Source of the DNA: Rhodobium gokarnense
GTDB lineage: Bacteria; Pseudomonadota; Alphaproteobacteria; Rhizobiales; Rhodobiaceae
Assembly: GCF_025961475.1 (NCBI RefSeq)
Contig: NZ_JAOQNS010000006.1
Location: 124,001-188,000 of the forward strand
DNA length: 64,000 nucleotides
Reading direction: 5' to 3'
The notes under the pieces were generated by a model that was not told the origin of the DNA, made no database searches, and was given only the letters and a program-made list of their open reading frames with translations. Every line of letters starts with the position of its first letter. The stretch's first letter is position 1. The translations under genes were made by a program, and so were the position numbers. This document shows, one piece after another, positions 18,573-27,535 of the stretch.

Positions 18573-18785
18573 CTACCCCACCACCACGACATGCACGTCC
18601 TTCGGCCCATGCGCGCCCAGCAGGATGGTCTGCTCGATGTCGCCGGAGCGGGAGGGGCCGGTGATGAGGTTGAGGCAGCGCGGCATGGTGCCTTCGCCAT
18701 AGGCGGCGCGGACGCGCTCGAACACGGTTTCGTGGTCGCCGGCGATGTCCTCGGCGGAGATGGCGACGATGTGGGTCCGCATTCC
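18573..18785 (-). pseudogene. Duplicated 3' fragment of lutC
   Basis: The minus strand reads THIVAISAEDIAGDHETVF and so on to VHVVVVG and a stop, the last 69 or so residues of LutC. By hand alignment about 15 of 205 bases differ from 19761-19970, and the reading frame is intact, so the copy is fairly recent. Homology stops abruptly near 18785; the frame continues upstream into unrelated sequence. With no LUD active region it cannot be functional. It lies 1.0 kb beyond the end of the true lutC, with mntP and its riboswitch between the two copies. Confidence 0.8.
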
Positions 18786-18925
18786 GTCGCCGCCCCCATC
18801 TCGCCCCCAAACCCCCTCCATCCCACGCGGAAGCCTCCCGCCCATTCTGTGTCTAGAATGCAACCAAGTATCATTTTAAACTATTGTTTTCATTTGACTT
18901 ACCGTCGTTGATTTGTATCAACGGG

Positions 18926-19029
18926 GCATCGGGGAGTAGCGACCGCCGGGTGCGGCGGAGGCACGTCAACATACTCGCGCAAATTCGCGTGGCGTGTCTG
19001 GTCCTTCGGGCTTTGCGAGACCGTGGTGC
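18926..19029 (+). ncRNA. yybP-ykoY manganese riboswitch
   Basis: Conserved aptamer features are present in order: GGGGAGTAGC (18931-18940), a GC-rich hairpin (CCGCCGGGTGCGGCGG), GTCAACATACTCGCG (18965-18979), a variable hairpin, and GCGAGACC (19015-19022). The closing stem pairs GCATCG (18926-18931) with TGGTGC (19024-19029). It lies 60 bp before mntP. In this family Mn(II) binding turns on expression of Mn exporters. Confidence 0.82.
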
Positions 19030-19088
19030 GGCGGGTCTTCGGGCAGGTGCCGTCCAGCGCCCGGATTCGCCCAAAGGAACACCCGGCC

Positions 19089-19646
19089 ATGTCTCCCCTC
19101 GCCATCGGCGTTCTCGCCGTCTCCATGTCCATCGACGCGTTCATCGCCTCGCTCGGCAAGGGCGCCGCCAGCGACCGGCCGAGCTTCGGGCTGGCGATCC
19201 GGACCGGGGCGATCTTCGGCATCGTGGAGGCGATCACGCCGCTGATCGGCTGGGCGGCCGGCGTCGCCGCCGCCAGTCATGTGGAAAAGGTCGATCACTG
19301 GATCGCCTTTGGCCTGCTCGCCGCCGTCGGCCTGCGCATGGTCTACCAGGCCTGGACGCGCAAGGAGGACGAGCGGCCGCCCCAGGACCTGTGGATGACG
19401 ATCGCCACGGCGGTCGGCACGTCCATCGATGCCATGGCCGTCGGCGTCTCCCTCGCCTTTCTCGATGTGAACATCCTCATCGTCGCCGCCGCGATCGGCC
19501 TGGCGACCATGACCATGAGCTCGACCGGCGTCCTCGCGGGCCGCTTCCTCGGGCGGCATTTCGGGCGGGCGGCCGAGATGCTCGGCGGCTGCGCGCTGTT
19601 GGGCCTGGGTGCGTTGATCCTCTATCAGCACCTGAGCGTTGCCTAA
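19089..19646 (+). CDS. mntP: Manganese efflux pump MntP
   Basis: A 185-residue inner-membrane Mn(II) exporter with six hydrophobic helices. Two repeated halves each carry the conserved acidic motif ([14 protein letters not shown] near residue 13 and [15 protein letters not shown] near residue 108), plus EAITPLIGW. The ATG at 19089 starts the family-like sequence; a frame from 19023 adds residues that belong to the riboswitch leader. The upstream yybP-ykoY riboswitch explains its regulation by manganese. It lies between the true lutC and a duplicated lutC fragment. Confidence 0.93.
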   Translation: MSPLAIGVLAVSMSIDAFIASLGKGAASDRPSFGLAIRTGAIFGIVEAITPLIGWAAGVAAASHVEKVDHWIAFGLLAAVGLRMVYQAWTRKEDERPPQDLWMTIATAVGTSIDAMAVGVSLAFLDVNILIVAAAIGLATMTMSSTGVLAGRFLGRHFGRAAEMLGGCALLGLGALILYQHLSVA

Positions 19647-19653
19647 CGCGCTT

Positions 19654-19749
19654 TCCCAAAAAGTTGACAGACTTTTTGGATAAGAAATCGCGTCAAAACA
19701 AAGACTTAAAGCATGTTTCCCGTTTCAGGGAAAACGCAACATGCTTTAA
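19654..19749. repeat. Rhizobiales-type double hairpin repeat
   Basis: Two inverted repeats are adjacent: CCAAAAAGT...ACTTTTTGG (19654-19678) and CTTAAAGCATGTT...AACATGCTTTAAG (19704-19749). Such AT-rich palindromes are frequent between genes in Rhizobiales. Here it may also end both convergent transcripts (mntP and lutC). Confidence 0.6.
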
Positions 19750-19760
19750 GGCTTTGCCCC

Positions 19761-20429
19761 TTACCCCACCACGACGATGTGCACGTCCTTCGGCCCGTGG
19801 GCGCCGAGCAAAATGGTCTGCTCGATGTCGCCGGAGCGGGAGGGGCCGGTGACGAGGTTGAGGCAGCGCGGCATGGTGCCTTCGCCATAGGCGGCGCGGA
19901 CGCGCTCGAACACGGTCTCGTAGTCGCCGGCGATGTCTTCCGCGGAGATGACGACGATATGGGTCTCCGGCAGGAAGTTGAGGGTCGTCGGGTTGTCGCC
20001 TCCGGAGGCGAGCACCAGCGTGCCGGTCTCCGCGACGCCGCCGAAGGCGTGGCTGAGGCCGACGAGGTCGGTGCCGTCGGAGGGGCCGGTGTTGACCTCC
20101 AGAGTGGGCGTCTTGTCGAAGGGGAGGGCGCCGAGGCGCTTGTCCATGCCCTTGCGGATCCGCTGCGGCAGGTTGCGGCCGCGCAGGTAATCGGCAACCG
20201 CTTCCGGCACGGCGCCGGCATCCGCCACGCGCGCGACCGTCGCGCCGACCTTTTCCGCCTGCCCGGCGAACAGCGCGACGCGCTCGGCGTCACCGAGTTG
20301 CCCGCGCGCCGGGATCAGGTTGCGCTGGTGGCCGGAAAGCCGCGCGCGAACCGCCTCGCGGCGGGCATCGAGGTCGGCGTCGCCCTTCAGCGAGGCGCGG
20401 ACGGTGCCGAGGATGCTGTCGCGGCTCAT
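19761..20429 (-). CDS. lutC: Lactate utilization protein C (LUD domain)
   Basis: A 222-residue LUD-domain subunit of the LutABC L-lactate dehydrogenase complex, which oxidises lactate to pyruvate. Family features include DKTPTLEVNTGPSDGTDLVG, GVAETGTLVLASGG and the C-terminal CLNLVTGPSRSGDIEQTI. The ATG at 20427-20429 overlaps the lutB stop by four bases (ATGA), indicating translational coupling; an in-frame ATG six codons upstream is inside lutB and not preferred. A second, truncated copy of its 3' end lies at 18573-18785. Confidence 0.93.
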   Translation of the reverse strand: MSRDSILGTVRASLKGDADLDARREAVRARLSGHQRNLIPARGQLGDAERVALFAGQAEKVGATVARVADAGAVPEAVADYLRGRNLPQRIRKGMDKRLGALPFDKTPTLEVNTGPSDGTDLVGLSHAFGGVAETGTLVLASGGDNPTTLNFLPETHIVVISAEDIAGDYETVFERVRAAYGEGTMPRCLNLVTGPSRSGDIEQTILLGAHGPKDVHIVVVG

Positions 20430-21841
20430 CGCTTGCCCTCCGCCCACTGCTGAAGGAAGGTCTTCGGCTCCGGCGCCGGTAGGTCGCGATGCTTCGTCCA
20501 GCCGCCGGCCAGCGGCAGCGAGGACAGCCGGCGCTTGCTGCCGCCGAGCATCGCCATTCCCCGCGCGGCGATCCCGGTCGCCAGGTGATAGAGTTTTGGG
20601 CGCTTGGCGAGGAAAGCCCAGAGGCTCAGCCCATAACGCTGCGCGGCCGGCTCCTGATGCGCCTCGAAGGCCCGCTCGCGCCAGTGCCGCATCATTTTCG
20701 GGAGCGGGATGCGCATCGGGCAGACGCTCTCGCAGCGCCCGCAGAAGGTCGAGGCGTTCGGCAGGTGGCCGGACTGGTCGATGCCCCAGAGTTTCGGCGT
20801 CAGCACCGCGCCCATCGGCCCCGGATAGACCGATCCGTAGGCGTGGCCGCCGACCGCGTGGTAGACCGGGCAGTGGTTCATGCAGGCGCCGCAGCGGATG
20901 CAGCGCAGCATGTCCTGGAACTCCGTGCCGAGCATCGACGAGCGGCCGTTGTCGAGCAGGATGACGTGGTATTCGTCCGGCCCGTCCGGGTCCTCCGGCC
21001 GCTTCGGCCCGGTGGAGAGCGTCGTGTAGACCGACATGTCCTGGCCGGTGGCGGACCGCGCCAGCACCCGCAGGATCGTCGAGACGTCCTCCAGCGTCGG
21101 CACCACCTTTTCGATCGAGGCGACGACGATGTGGACCCGCGGCAGCGTCTGCGTCAGGTCGCCGTTGCCCTCGTTGGTGACGATGATCGAGGAGCCGGTC
21201 TCGGCGATGAGGAAATTGGCGCCGGTGATGCCGACGTCGGCGTTGAAATATTCCTGGCGCAGCACGACGCGCGCTTCGGAGAGAAGGGCGGTCGGCTCGG
21301 TGATCTGCCGGTCCTTCGGCAGGTGGGTGTGGACGCGGCGGAAATCGGCCTCGATCTCCTCCTTGTTGACGTGGACGGCCGGCGCGATGATGTGGCTCGG
21401 CGTCTCGCCGCGAAGCTGGATGATGTATTCGCCGAGGTCTGTCTCGATCGGGTGGATGCCGTTCTTTTCGAGGTGATCGTTGAGGCCGATCTCCTCGGTG
21501 ATCATCGACTTGCCCTTGGTGACCGTGCGGGCATTCGCCGTCTTGCAGATGTCGAGGATGGCGTCGCGGGCGTCCTTGGCGGTCGAGGCCCAGTGCACAT
21601 GGCCGCCGGCCGCCGTCACCTTCTCCTCATAGGCTTCGAGGTAAAGATCGAGGTTTTCCAGTGTGTGGTTCTTGATGTCGCGCGCCGCATCGCGCAGGGC
21701 ATCGAACTCCGGCAGCGCCGCGGCGGCCTTCGCCCGCTTGGCGACGAAGCCGCGCTCCACATTGCCGAGCGCCTTCTGCAGGCTGGCGTCGTGCAGCGCC
21801 TTGGTCGCGTTTTCCTTGAATTTCGGGGCGGTGATCTGCAT
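20426..21841 (-). CDS. lutB: Iron-sulfur lactate utilization protein B
   Basis: A 471-residue fusion of an N-terminal LUD domain (KGKSMITEEIGLNDHLE; GANFLIAETGSSIIV) and a C-terminal ferredoxin-like region with two Fe-S motifs, CIRCGACMNHCPVY and CGRCESVCPM. It passes electrons within the LutABC lactate dehydrogenase. The ATG at 21839-21841 shares a base with the lutA stop, and its own stop overlaps lutC, so the three genes are tightly coupled. The family's usual length is about 470. Confidence 0.95.
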   Translation of the reverse strand: MQITAPKFKENATKALHDASLQKALGNVERGFVAKRAKAAAALPEFDALRDAARDIKNHTLENLDLYLEAYEEKVTAAGGHVHWASTAKDARDAILDICKTANARTVTKGKSMITEEIGLNDHLEKNGIHPIETDLGEYIIQLRGETPSHIIAPAVHVNKEEIEADFRRVHTHLPKDRQITEPTALLSEARVVLRQEYFNADVGITGANFLIAETGSSIIVTNEGNGDLTQTLPRVHIVVASIEKVVPTLEDVSTILRVLARSATGQDMSVYTTLSTGPKRPEDPDGPDEYHVILLDNGRSSMLGTEFQDMLRCIRCGACMNHCPVYHAVGGHAYGSVYPGPMGAVLTPKLWGIDQSGHLPNASTFCGRCESVCPMRIPLPKMMRHWRERAFEAHQEPAAQRYGLSLWAFLAKRPKLYHLATGIAARGMAMLGGSKRRLSSLPLAGGWTKHRDLPAPEPKTFLQQWAEGKR

Positions 21842-22611
21842 CAGCCTTCTCCGATGGCCGGCGTGTCGGCCATGCCGGCGAGCACTTCCGCGACATGCCG
21901 CGCCTTTATCGCCGAGCCGTCCCGCTTCAGCTTGCCGGCCATGTTGAGCAGGCAGCCGAGATCGCCGGCAAGCACGGTGTCGGCGCCGCTGGCGGTGATG
22001 TTGGCCGCCTTGCGTTCGACGATGGCGTTGGAGATGTCGGAATATTTGACGCAGAACGTGCCGCCGAAGCCGCAGCAGACGTCCGGGTCCTTCATCTCGG
22101 TGAGGCTCAAGCCGTCGATGCCGGCAAGGAGCCTCCGCGGCTGGTCGTGGATGCCGAGTTCGCGCAGGCCCGAGCAGGAGTCGTGATAGGTGGCGCTGGC
22201 CGGAAAGCGGGCGTCGAGCGCCTCGATCTTCAGCACATCGGTCAGGAAGCTGACGAGTTCGAAGACCTTCGCCGAGAACGCCTCGGCCCGGGCGCGCCAG
22301 TTGCTGCCCGCCGCGAACAATTCCGGATAGTGCACCTTCATCATCGCCGCGCAGGAGCCGGACGGCACGACGACATAGTCGAAGCCCTCGAAGGTGGCGA
22401 TCACCTGTTCGGCGATGGCGCGCGTGTCCTCCCGGTCGCCGGAATTGAACGCCGGCTGGCCGCAGCAGGTCTGCTCCGGCGGCACGACGAGGTCGCAACC
22501 GTTATTGGACAGCAGCCGCGCAGCAGCGAACCCCACGGCCGGGCGCATCAGGTCGACGAGGCAGGTGACGAACAGCCCGACCTTGGGGCGCCTGGGAGGT
22601 GCGGATGTCAT
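21841..22611 (-). CDS. lutA: Lactate utilization protein A, CCG-domain Fe-S subunit
   Basis: A 256-residue subunit with two CCG (cysteine-rich) domains, each ending in the characteristic pair: EQTCCGQPAF near residue 45 and DVCCGFGGTFCVKYS near residue 180, with SGSCAAMM and HDSCSGLREL in between. These bind Fe-S centres in LutA-type and heterodisulfide-reductase-type enzymes. The ATG at 22609-22611 overlaps the gntR stop (ATGA); AAAGGA lies upstream. An in-frame start at 22716 would lie inside gntR and is rejected. Confidence 0.94.
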   Translation of the reverse strand: MTSAPPRRPKVGLFVTCLVDLMRPAVGFAAARLLSNNGCDLVVPPEQTCCGQPAFNSGDREDTRAIAEQVIATFEGFDYVVVPSGSCAAMMKVHYPELFAAGSNWRARAEAFSAKVFELVSFLTDVLKIEALDARFPASATYHDSCSGLRELGIHDQPRRLLAGIDGLSLTEMKDPDVCCGFGGTFCVKYSDISNAIVERKAANITASGADTVLAGDLGCLLNMAGKLKRDGSAIKARHVAEVLAGMADTPAIGEG

Positions 22612-23435
22612 GTGCCGTCGGGTCCTTTCGTTGCGCGGGCGGTCCTGCGGCGCGTGCCGCGACCGCCCGGTCGCTGGTCTAGCTGTTGCAGGCGCATGGA
22701 AGCAACTGTTTGCCACATGCCGGCGCGATCGATCTCGTCGATGGTGGTGATGACGAAGTCCATGTGCCTGCGGGCCGCTTCCTCCGCGCCGGCCCGGTCG
22801 CCGGCCATGATCGCCTCGTAGATCGCCCGGTGCTGCTGCAGGAGGCTCTCCGGCGCGTCGGCATAGGCATAGAGCTTGTTGCGACTGTAGAAGATGCCGT
22901 CGGCGAGCAGCCGGTAGCAGGCGCGCAGGACATGGAGCAGCATGATGTTGTGGCTGCTCTCGCCGATCGCGGCATGCAGCTCCACGTCGATCGCGGCCTC
23001 CTCGTCGAAGTCGCCGCGCCCGTGCGCCGCCTCCATGCTGCGAAACAGCCGGGTCAGGATCTCCCGGTCGGCGTCGGTGGCGCGCTCGGCCGCGAGCCCG
23101 GCGGCGACCGCCTCGATGTCGCGGCGGAACTCCAGATAGTCGCGCACGGCCGGCGGGCGGCGCTGGAACAGCTCGATGATCGGCTCGGAAAACACGGTGC
23201 CGATGAGGTCGGCGACGAAGGTGCCCTCGCCATGGCGCGTGACGATGAGGCCGCGCTGCTCCAGCTTCTTGATGGCATCGCGCAGGATCGGCCGCGAGAC
23301 ATCAACTAATTTGGCCAGTTCGCGCTCCGGCGGCAACTGGTCTCCCGACCGCAGGACGCCCTGTAGGATCAGGCCCTCGACTTGGTCGACGACGGCGTCT
23401 GCGGTCACATTGTGCCGTATGCGCTGAAAAACCAT
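22608..23435 (-). CDS. FadR/GntR-family regulator of the lut operon
   Basis: A 275-residue regulator. Residues 1-75 form the GntR winged helix (LPPERELAKLVDVSRPILRD, then LEQRGLIVTRHGEGTFV). The rest is an FCD effector-binding domain with the metal-binding His/Asp pattern (DVELHAAIGESSHN; HRAIYEAI; ARRHMDFV). The last gene segment is basic. It is the first gene of a four-gene operon, overlapping lutA by four bases, and diverges from the TRAP transporter genes. By analogy with LldR/LutR it probably represses both units until lactate binds. Confidence 0.9.
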   Translation of the reverse strand: MVFQRIRHNVTADAVVDQVEGLILQGVLRSGDQLPPERELAKLVDVSRPILRDAIKKLEQRGLIVTRHGEGTFVADLIGTVFSEPIIELFQRRPPAVRDYLEFRRDIEAVAAGLAAERATDADREILTRLFRSMEAAHGRGDFDEEAAIDVELHAAIGESSHNIMLLHVLRACYRLLADGIFYSRNKLYAYADAPESLLQQHRAIYEAIMAGDRAGAEEAARRHMDFVITTIDEIDRAGMWQTVASMRLQQLDQRPGGRGTRRRTARATKGPDGT

Positions 23436-23703
23436 GCCTTTTTGCTTCTATGGAAAAGTGTTTCGCTCCCCCGCGTCGCTGGTTTTTGTCTGGCGTTCAC
23501 GGATTATTCTTTTATCGAGAGTATTCCGGCTTGCCTTGCGTGGTCAAGTTTATTACCCAATAAGGGCGACTTGTGTGATCGCTTGTGTCGAGGCTGGAGG
23601 AAATCCCTGGCCATCGTCGCCGGGATCGTTCTAAGCTTCGCGAATGAACCGATAAGCACCGCAACGAACGGTGCGGGATCATGCCACCAGGGAGGAACCT
23701 CGC

Positions 23704-24741
23704 ATGAAGAAACTACTCGCCATCAGTGCGTTTACCGCCTCGGTCGCCCTTGCCGGGCAGGCCGCGGCGTTCGACAAGATCAACTGGGACATGCAGTCCA
23801 CCTATGCCAGCTCGCTGACCCAGCTCGGCACGCTCGGCAAGGTGATTTCGGAGCGGCTGGACAAGATTTCCGACGGCCAGGTCCAGGTCAAGTTCCAGGA
23901 GCCGGGCGCCATCGTACCGGCGCTGGAGGCCTTCGACGCGGTCTCGTCGGGTGCCGTACAGGCGGCCTGGTCGACGCCGGGCTACTGGACCGGCAAGGAC
24001 ACCGCGCTCGCCCTGTTCGCCGCCGTGCCGTTCGGCCCCAGCGCCGGCGAATACTATGCCTGGATCAAGTATGGCGGCGGCAAGGAGCTCTATGACGAGA
24101 TCTACGCCCCCTACAACATCAAGGCGCTGGTCTGCGCGGTCATCGCGCCGGAAGCCTCCGGCTGGTTCAAGAAGGAAATCAACTCGGTCGACGACCTCAA
24201 GGGCCTGAAGATGCGCTTCTTCGGCCTCGGCGCCAAGGTGATGGAAAAGATGGGCGTGTCGACCCAGCTCCTCGCCGGCGGCGACATCTTCCCGGCGCTG
24301 GAACTCGGCACCATCGACGCCACCGAGTTCTCCATGCCGGCCATCGACCAGAAGCTCGGCTTCTACCAGGTTGCCAAGCACTACTACTTCCCCGGCTGGC
24401 ACCAGCAGTCGACCTTCTTCGAGCTGATGATGAACAAGGACGAGTGGGAAGGCCTCGGCGACGACACCAAGGCGCTCATCGAGACCGTCTGCGAGGCCAA
24501 CGTCGCCTACGGCCTGGCCGAGGGCGAGGCGATCCAGTTCAAGGCGCTGCAGGACCTGAAGAACGAGGGCGTCACCATCCACAAGTGGGATCCGGCGATC
24601 CTCGACGCCCTGAAGGCCGCCTGGCTTGAGGTCGTGGAAGAGGAAAAGGCGAATAACGAGAACTTCGCCAAGGTCTGGGAATCGCTGTCGAAATTCCGCG
24701 AAGGCTATGCCGAGTGGAAGGCCGTCGGCTACCTGGAATAG
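23704..24741 (+). CDS. TRAP transporter substrate-binding protein (DctP type), probably for lactate
   Basis: A 345-residue periplasmic binding protein. The signal peptide is MKKLLAISAFTASVALAGQAAA, cleaved before FDKINWD. Typical features are the N-terminal WDMQSTYASS strand, LKGLKMRFFGLGAKVMEKMG with the arginine that binds the carboxylate, and PALELGTIDATEFSMP. It resembles the 2-oxoacid/lactate-type DctP proteins with WHQQST. GGGAGG at 23691-23696 precedes the ATG at 23704. It heads a three-gene TRAP operon divergent from gntR-lutABC, so lactate is the likely ligand, though that is inferred from context. Confidence 0.88.
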   Translation: MKKLLAISAFTASVALAGQAAAFDKINWDMQSTYASSLTQLGTLGKVISERLDKISDGQVQVKFQEPGAIVPALEAFDAVSSGAVQAAWSTPGYWTGKDTALALFAAVPFGPSAGEYYAWIKYGGGKELYDEIYAPYNIKALVCAVIAPEASGWFKKEINSVDDLKGLKMRFFGLGAKVMEKMGVSTQLLAGGDIFPALELGTIDATEFSMPAIDQKLGFYQVAKHYYFPGWHQQSTFFELMMNKDEWEGLGDDTKALIETVCEANVAYGLAEGEAIQFKALQDLKNEGVTIHKWDPAILDALKAAWLEVVEEEKANNENFAKVWESLSKFREGYAEWKAVGYLE

Positions 24742-24886
24742 GCAGGACGCTCCGACTTCGGTTGCCGCCGTGCGGACCATTTCCGTCCGCGCGGCGGCTG
24801 CCGCCATTCTCCTGCCGCCCGTTCGCCGGCGTCGCTCCGCTCGCTCGCAAGCGCGCGACCTGCCATCCCACTGAAGGATCGTCTCC

Positions 24887-25849
24887 ATGGGCACTCCGCT
24901 CGCCTGGCTGGGCCTTGCGGGTCTTGCCGCCTCCATCTTCGTGACGGGCGCTGCCGCACTCTGGCTGATCGCCGGCAGTGCCGCGCTGATCGTGCTGGCC
25001 GCGCTCGTCGGCGCCCGCCCGGCGCTCGTCCTCCTCGGCAGCCTTGCCGCCGTCATCCTGTTCATCCTGGTCCCGGATGCGCTGCCGGCGGTGCTCAAAA
25101 CCTACGGCACCAACGGCCGCTCCTTCTTCCGCACCTGGGAGAACGAGGCGGTGCTCGTCGTGCTTGCCGCGGTCGCCCTCGTCTTCTGGCTGGCGGTCTG
25201 GCGCTACAAGGAAGGCACCGCCTCCGGCACCATCACTGCGATCAAGGACCTCGACGCGCTGGTCTCCTTCTTTGGCAAGTCGTCCGCCTGGCTGTTCGTG
25301 CCGCTGATGGTGGTGATTGCCTACGACGTCACCCAGCGCAAGATCCTGGAATACTACCCGGACTACCTCGATACGGTCTTTGCCTTTTCCTCCACCAAGC
25401 TGCAGGAGCTTGAGTGGCATATCCATGCGGTCCTGTTCCTGTTCTGCCTCGGCTATGCCTATCTGAAGGACGCCCATGTGCGCATCGAGCTGGTCCGCGA
25501 CCGGCTGAGCCCGAACGCGCGGGTCTGGATGGAGCTTGTCGGCGGCGTCATCTTCCTCTTGCCCTACTGCTATCTGGTGGTGAAGTTCGGCTTCACCTTC
25601 GCCGAGCGCGCATTCGCCACCGACGAGGTCTCCGCCGCCCAGACCGGCCTCAGCTACCGCTGGATCATCAAGGCCGCGCTGCCCCTCGGCTTTTCCCTGT
25701 TCGCGCTTGCCGGCATTTCCGCGATCCTGAAATCGCTGGTCTATCTCTTCGCGCCGCGACACCTGCGCTGGCACGGATCCCACTATTCCGGCACGCCGCA
25801 CGCCGGCGAACCCGACGACCTGGCCCGCAGCGGCCGGCTCGCGGACTGA
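24887..25849 (+). CDS. TRAP transporter small permease subunit (DctQ type, long form)
   Basis: A 320-residue membrane protein, longer than the usual 150-220 residue DctQ. The N-terminal 75 residues add hydrophobic helices (ALWLIAGSAALIVLAALVGA; LVLLGSLAAVILFILV). The C-terminal half has the DctQ core, including LQELEWHIHAVLFLFC and the KDAHVRIELVRDRLS motif. It pairs with the large permease 14 bases downstream. A 145-bp gap separates it from the binding protein gene; no hairpin of note is seen in it. AAGGA lies upstream of the ATG. Confidence 0.88.
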   Translation: MGTPLAWLGLAGLAASIFVTGAAALWLIAGSAALIVLAALVGARPALVLLGSLAAVILFILVPDALPAVLKTYGTNGRSFFRTWENEAVLVVLAAVALVFWLAVWRYKEGTASGTITAIKDLDALVSFFGKSSAWLFVPLMVVIAYDVTQRKILEYYPDYLDTVFAFSSTKLQELEWHIHAVLFLFCLGYAYLKDAHVRIELVRDRLSPNARVWMELVGGVIFLLPYCYLVVKFGFTFAERAFATDEVSAAQTGLSYRWIIKAALPLGFSLFALAGISAILKSLVYLFAPRHLRWHGSHYSGTPHAGEPDDLARSGRLAD

Positions 25850-25863
25850 AGGAGTTTTAGGAA

Positions 25864-27420
25864 ATGACGGTCCTGGAGCTGCTTCCGGTCCTGATGTTCG
25901 TCGCCCTCGGGCTGCTGCTGTTCACCGGCTATCCGGTGGCGCTGATCCTCGGCGGCGTCGGCCTCGGCTTTGCCTTCATCGCCGAGCTGATGGGCGGCTT
26001 CAACGTCGCCCGCCTCGTCATCGTCCCGAACCGCATCTTCGGCGGGTCGATGGAAAACCCGGTCCTCGTCGCCATCCCGATGTTCATCTTCATGGGAACG
26101 ATGCTGGAAAAATCGGGCGTCGCGCGCGACCTCCTGCATTGCCTGCAGGTGCTGACAAGGCGCATCCCGGGTGGCCTTGCCCTCTCCGTCACCCTGATGG
26201 GCACGATCATGGCCGCCACCACCGGCATCATCGGCGCCTCGGTGGTGATGATGACGCTGATGGCCCTGCCGGTGATGCTGAAGCGGCAGTACAACGTGCC
26301 GCTGGCGACCGGCACCATCGCCTCCTCGGGCACCCTCGGCATCCTCATTCCGCCCTCGATCATGCTGGTGATCATGTCGGACCTGATGTCGATCCCGGTC
26401 GGCACCGTGTTCATCGCCGCCATCATCCCGGGCCTGCTGCTCTCCGGTCTCTACATGGTCTACATCATGGGCCTGTGCTTCTGGAAACCGCACCTGGCGC
26501 CGCCGATGCCGGCCGACGAGGGGCTCGACGACAACGACCGGGCGATGGGCGAAAGGATGCGCCGGATATCGCCGGACAGCATCCCCGGCAGCGCCTGGCT
26601 CGTCCTTGCCATCGCCGCCTTCGCCGCCGTCTTCTTCACCGCCGACTGGCTGCAGCTTGCCGCCGTGGTCGTCTTCCTGTTCGCGATCAGCGCCTGGGGC
26701 ACCAGCCGCAACGCCGCCTTCACCGCGCTGCTGCTGCGCTCCTTCCTGCCGCCGGTGCTGCTCATCGTCCTGGTGCTCGGCTCCATCTTCAAGGGCTATG
26801 CGACGCCGACCGAGGCCGCCGGCGTCGGCGCCGTCGGTGCGACGCTCCTTGCCCTCATCAACCGGGCGCTCTCCGGCAGCGTGCTGAAGGACGTCTGCCA
26901 GCGCTCGGCGCTGACGACGGCGATGATCTTCGGCATCTTCGTCGGCGCCACCTGCTTCAGCCTCGTCTTTCGGTGGCTCGGCGGCGACACCCTGATCGAG
27001 GAATTCATCGCCGCCACCGGCGTCGGCCCCTGGGGCATCCTCCTGGTGCTGATGGGCATGATCTTCCTGCTCGGTTTCTTCTTCGACTGGGTCGAGATCA
27101 CGCTGATCGTGCTGCCGGTGTTCGGGCCGATCGTCGCCGGACTCGATTTCGGCGGCCATATCGGCGAATGGCCGGGCGTTGCCGAGGCGCCGCTGATCTG
27201 GTTCACCATCCTCGTCTCGGTCAATCTGCAGACATCGTTCCTGACGCCACCCTTCGGCTTCGCGCTCTTCTACATGAAGGGCGTGGCGCCGCCGGAGGTG
27301 AAGATCCAGCAGATCTACAAGGGCATCGTGCCGTTCGTTGCCCTGCAGGTGATCGGCCTGATCCTGGTCATGATCTTTCCGGAGATCGCGCTCTGGTTCC
27401 CGAGCTTCCTCTTGCGGTGA
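25864..27420 (+). CDS. TRAP transporter large permease subunit (DctM type)
   Basis: A 518-residue inner-membrane protein with about 12-14 hydrophobic helices, driving sodium-coupled uptake of the substrate delivered by the binding protein. Family motifs are GYPVALILGGVGLGFAF near the N-terminus, ASSGTLGILIPPSIMLVI near residue 155, KGYATPTEAAGVGAVGA near 315, and FLTPPFGFALFYMKGVAPP near 460. AAGGAG precedes the ATG, and the gene follows the small permease by 14 bases. Confidence 0.93.
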   Translation: MTVLELLPVLMFVALGLLLFTGYPVALILGGVGLGFAFIAELMGGFNVARLVIVPNRIFGGSMENPVLVAIPMFIFMGTMLEKSGVARDLLHCLQVLTRRIPGGLALSVTLMGTIMAATTGIIGASVVMMTLMALPVMLKRQYNVPLATGTIASSGTLGILIPPSIMLVIMSDLMSIPVGTVFIAAIIPGLLLSGLYMVYIMGLCFWKPHLAPPMPADEGLDDNDRAMGERMRRISPDSIPGSAWLVLAIAAFAAVFFTADWLQLAAVVVFLFAISAWGTSRNAAFTALLLRSFLPPVLLIVLVLGSIFKGYATPTEAAGVGAVGATLLALINRALSGSVLKDVCQRSALTTAMIFGIFVGATCFSLVFRWLGGDTLIEEFIAATGVGPWGILLVLMGMIFLLGFFFDWVEITLIVLPVFGPIVAGLDFGGHIGEWPGVAEAPLIWFTILVSVNLQTSFLTPPFGFALFYMKGVAPPEVKIQQIYKGIVPFVALQVIGLILVMIFPEIALWFPSFLLR

Positions 27421-27535
27421 CGCCCGGACCGGCGCCCCGCGACATCAGGACAGCCCGGGTGTCATCGTCCCGTGGTGATCCGGGCGGGCGCATTGGGCTA
27501 CACTCCGGGCACGAGAGCGGGGGACCGGAGGGCCT

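Noticed and set aside
20489..22186. 565-residue plus-strand frame over lutB/lutA
   Set aside because: Shadow of the lut operon, whose Fe-S motifs and coupled starts identify the real strand.
23541..23559. TGGT-N10-ACCCA between gntR and the TRAP genes as the regulator's operator
   Set aside because: Half-sites are too far apart for the usual FadR-type TGGT-N3-ACCA, so it is not called.
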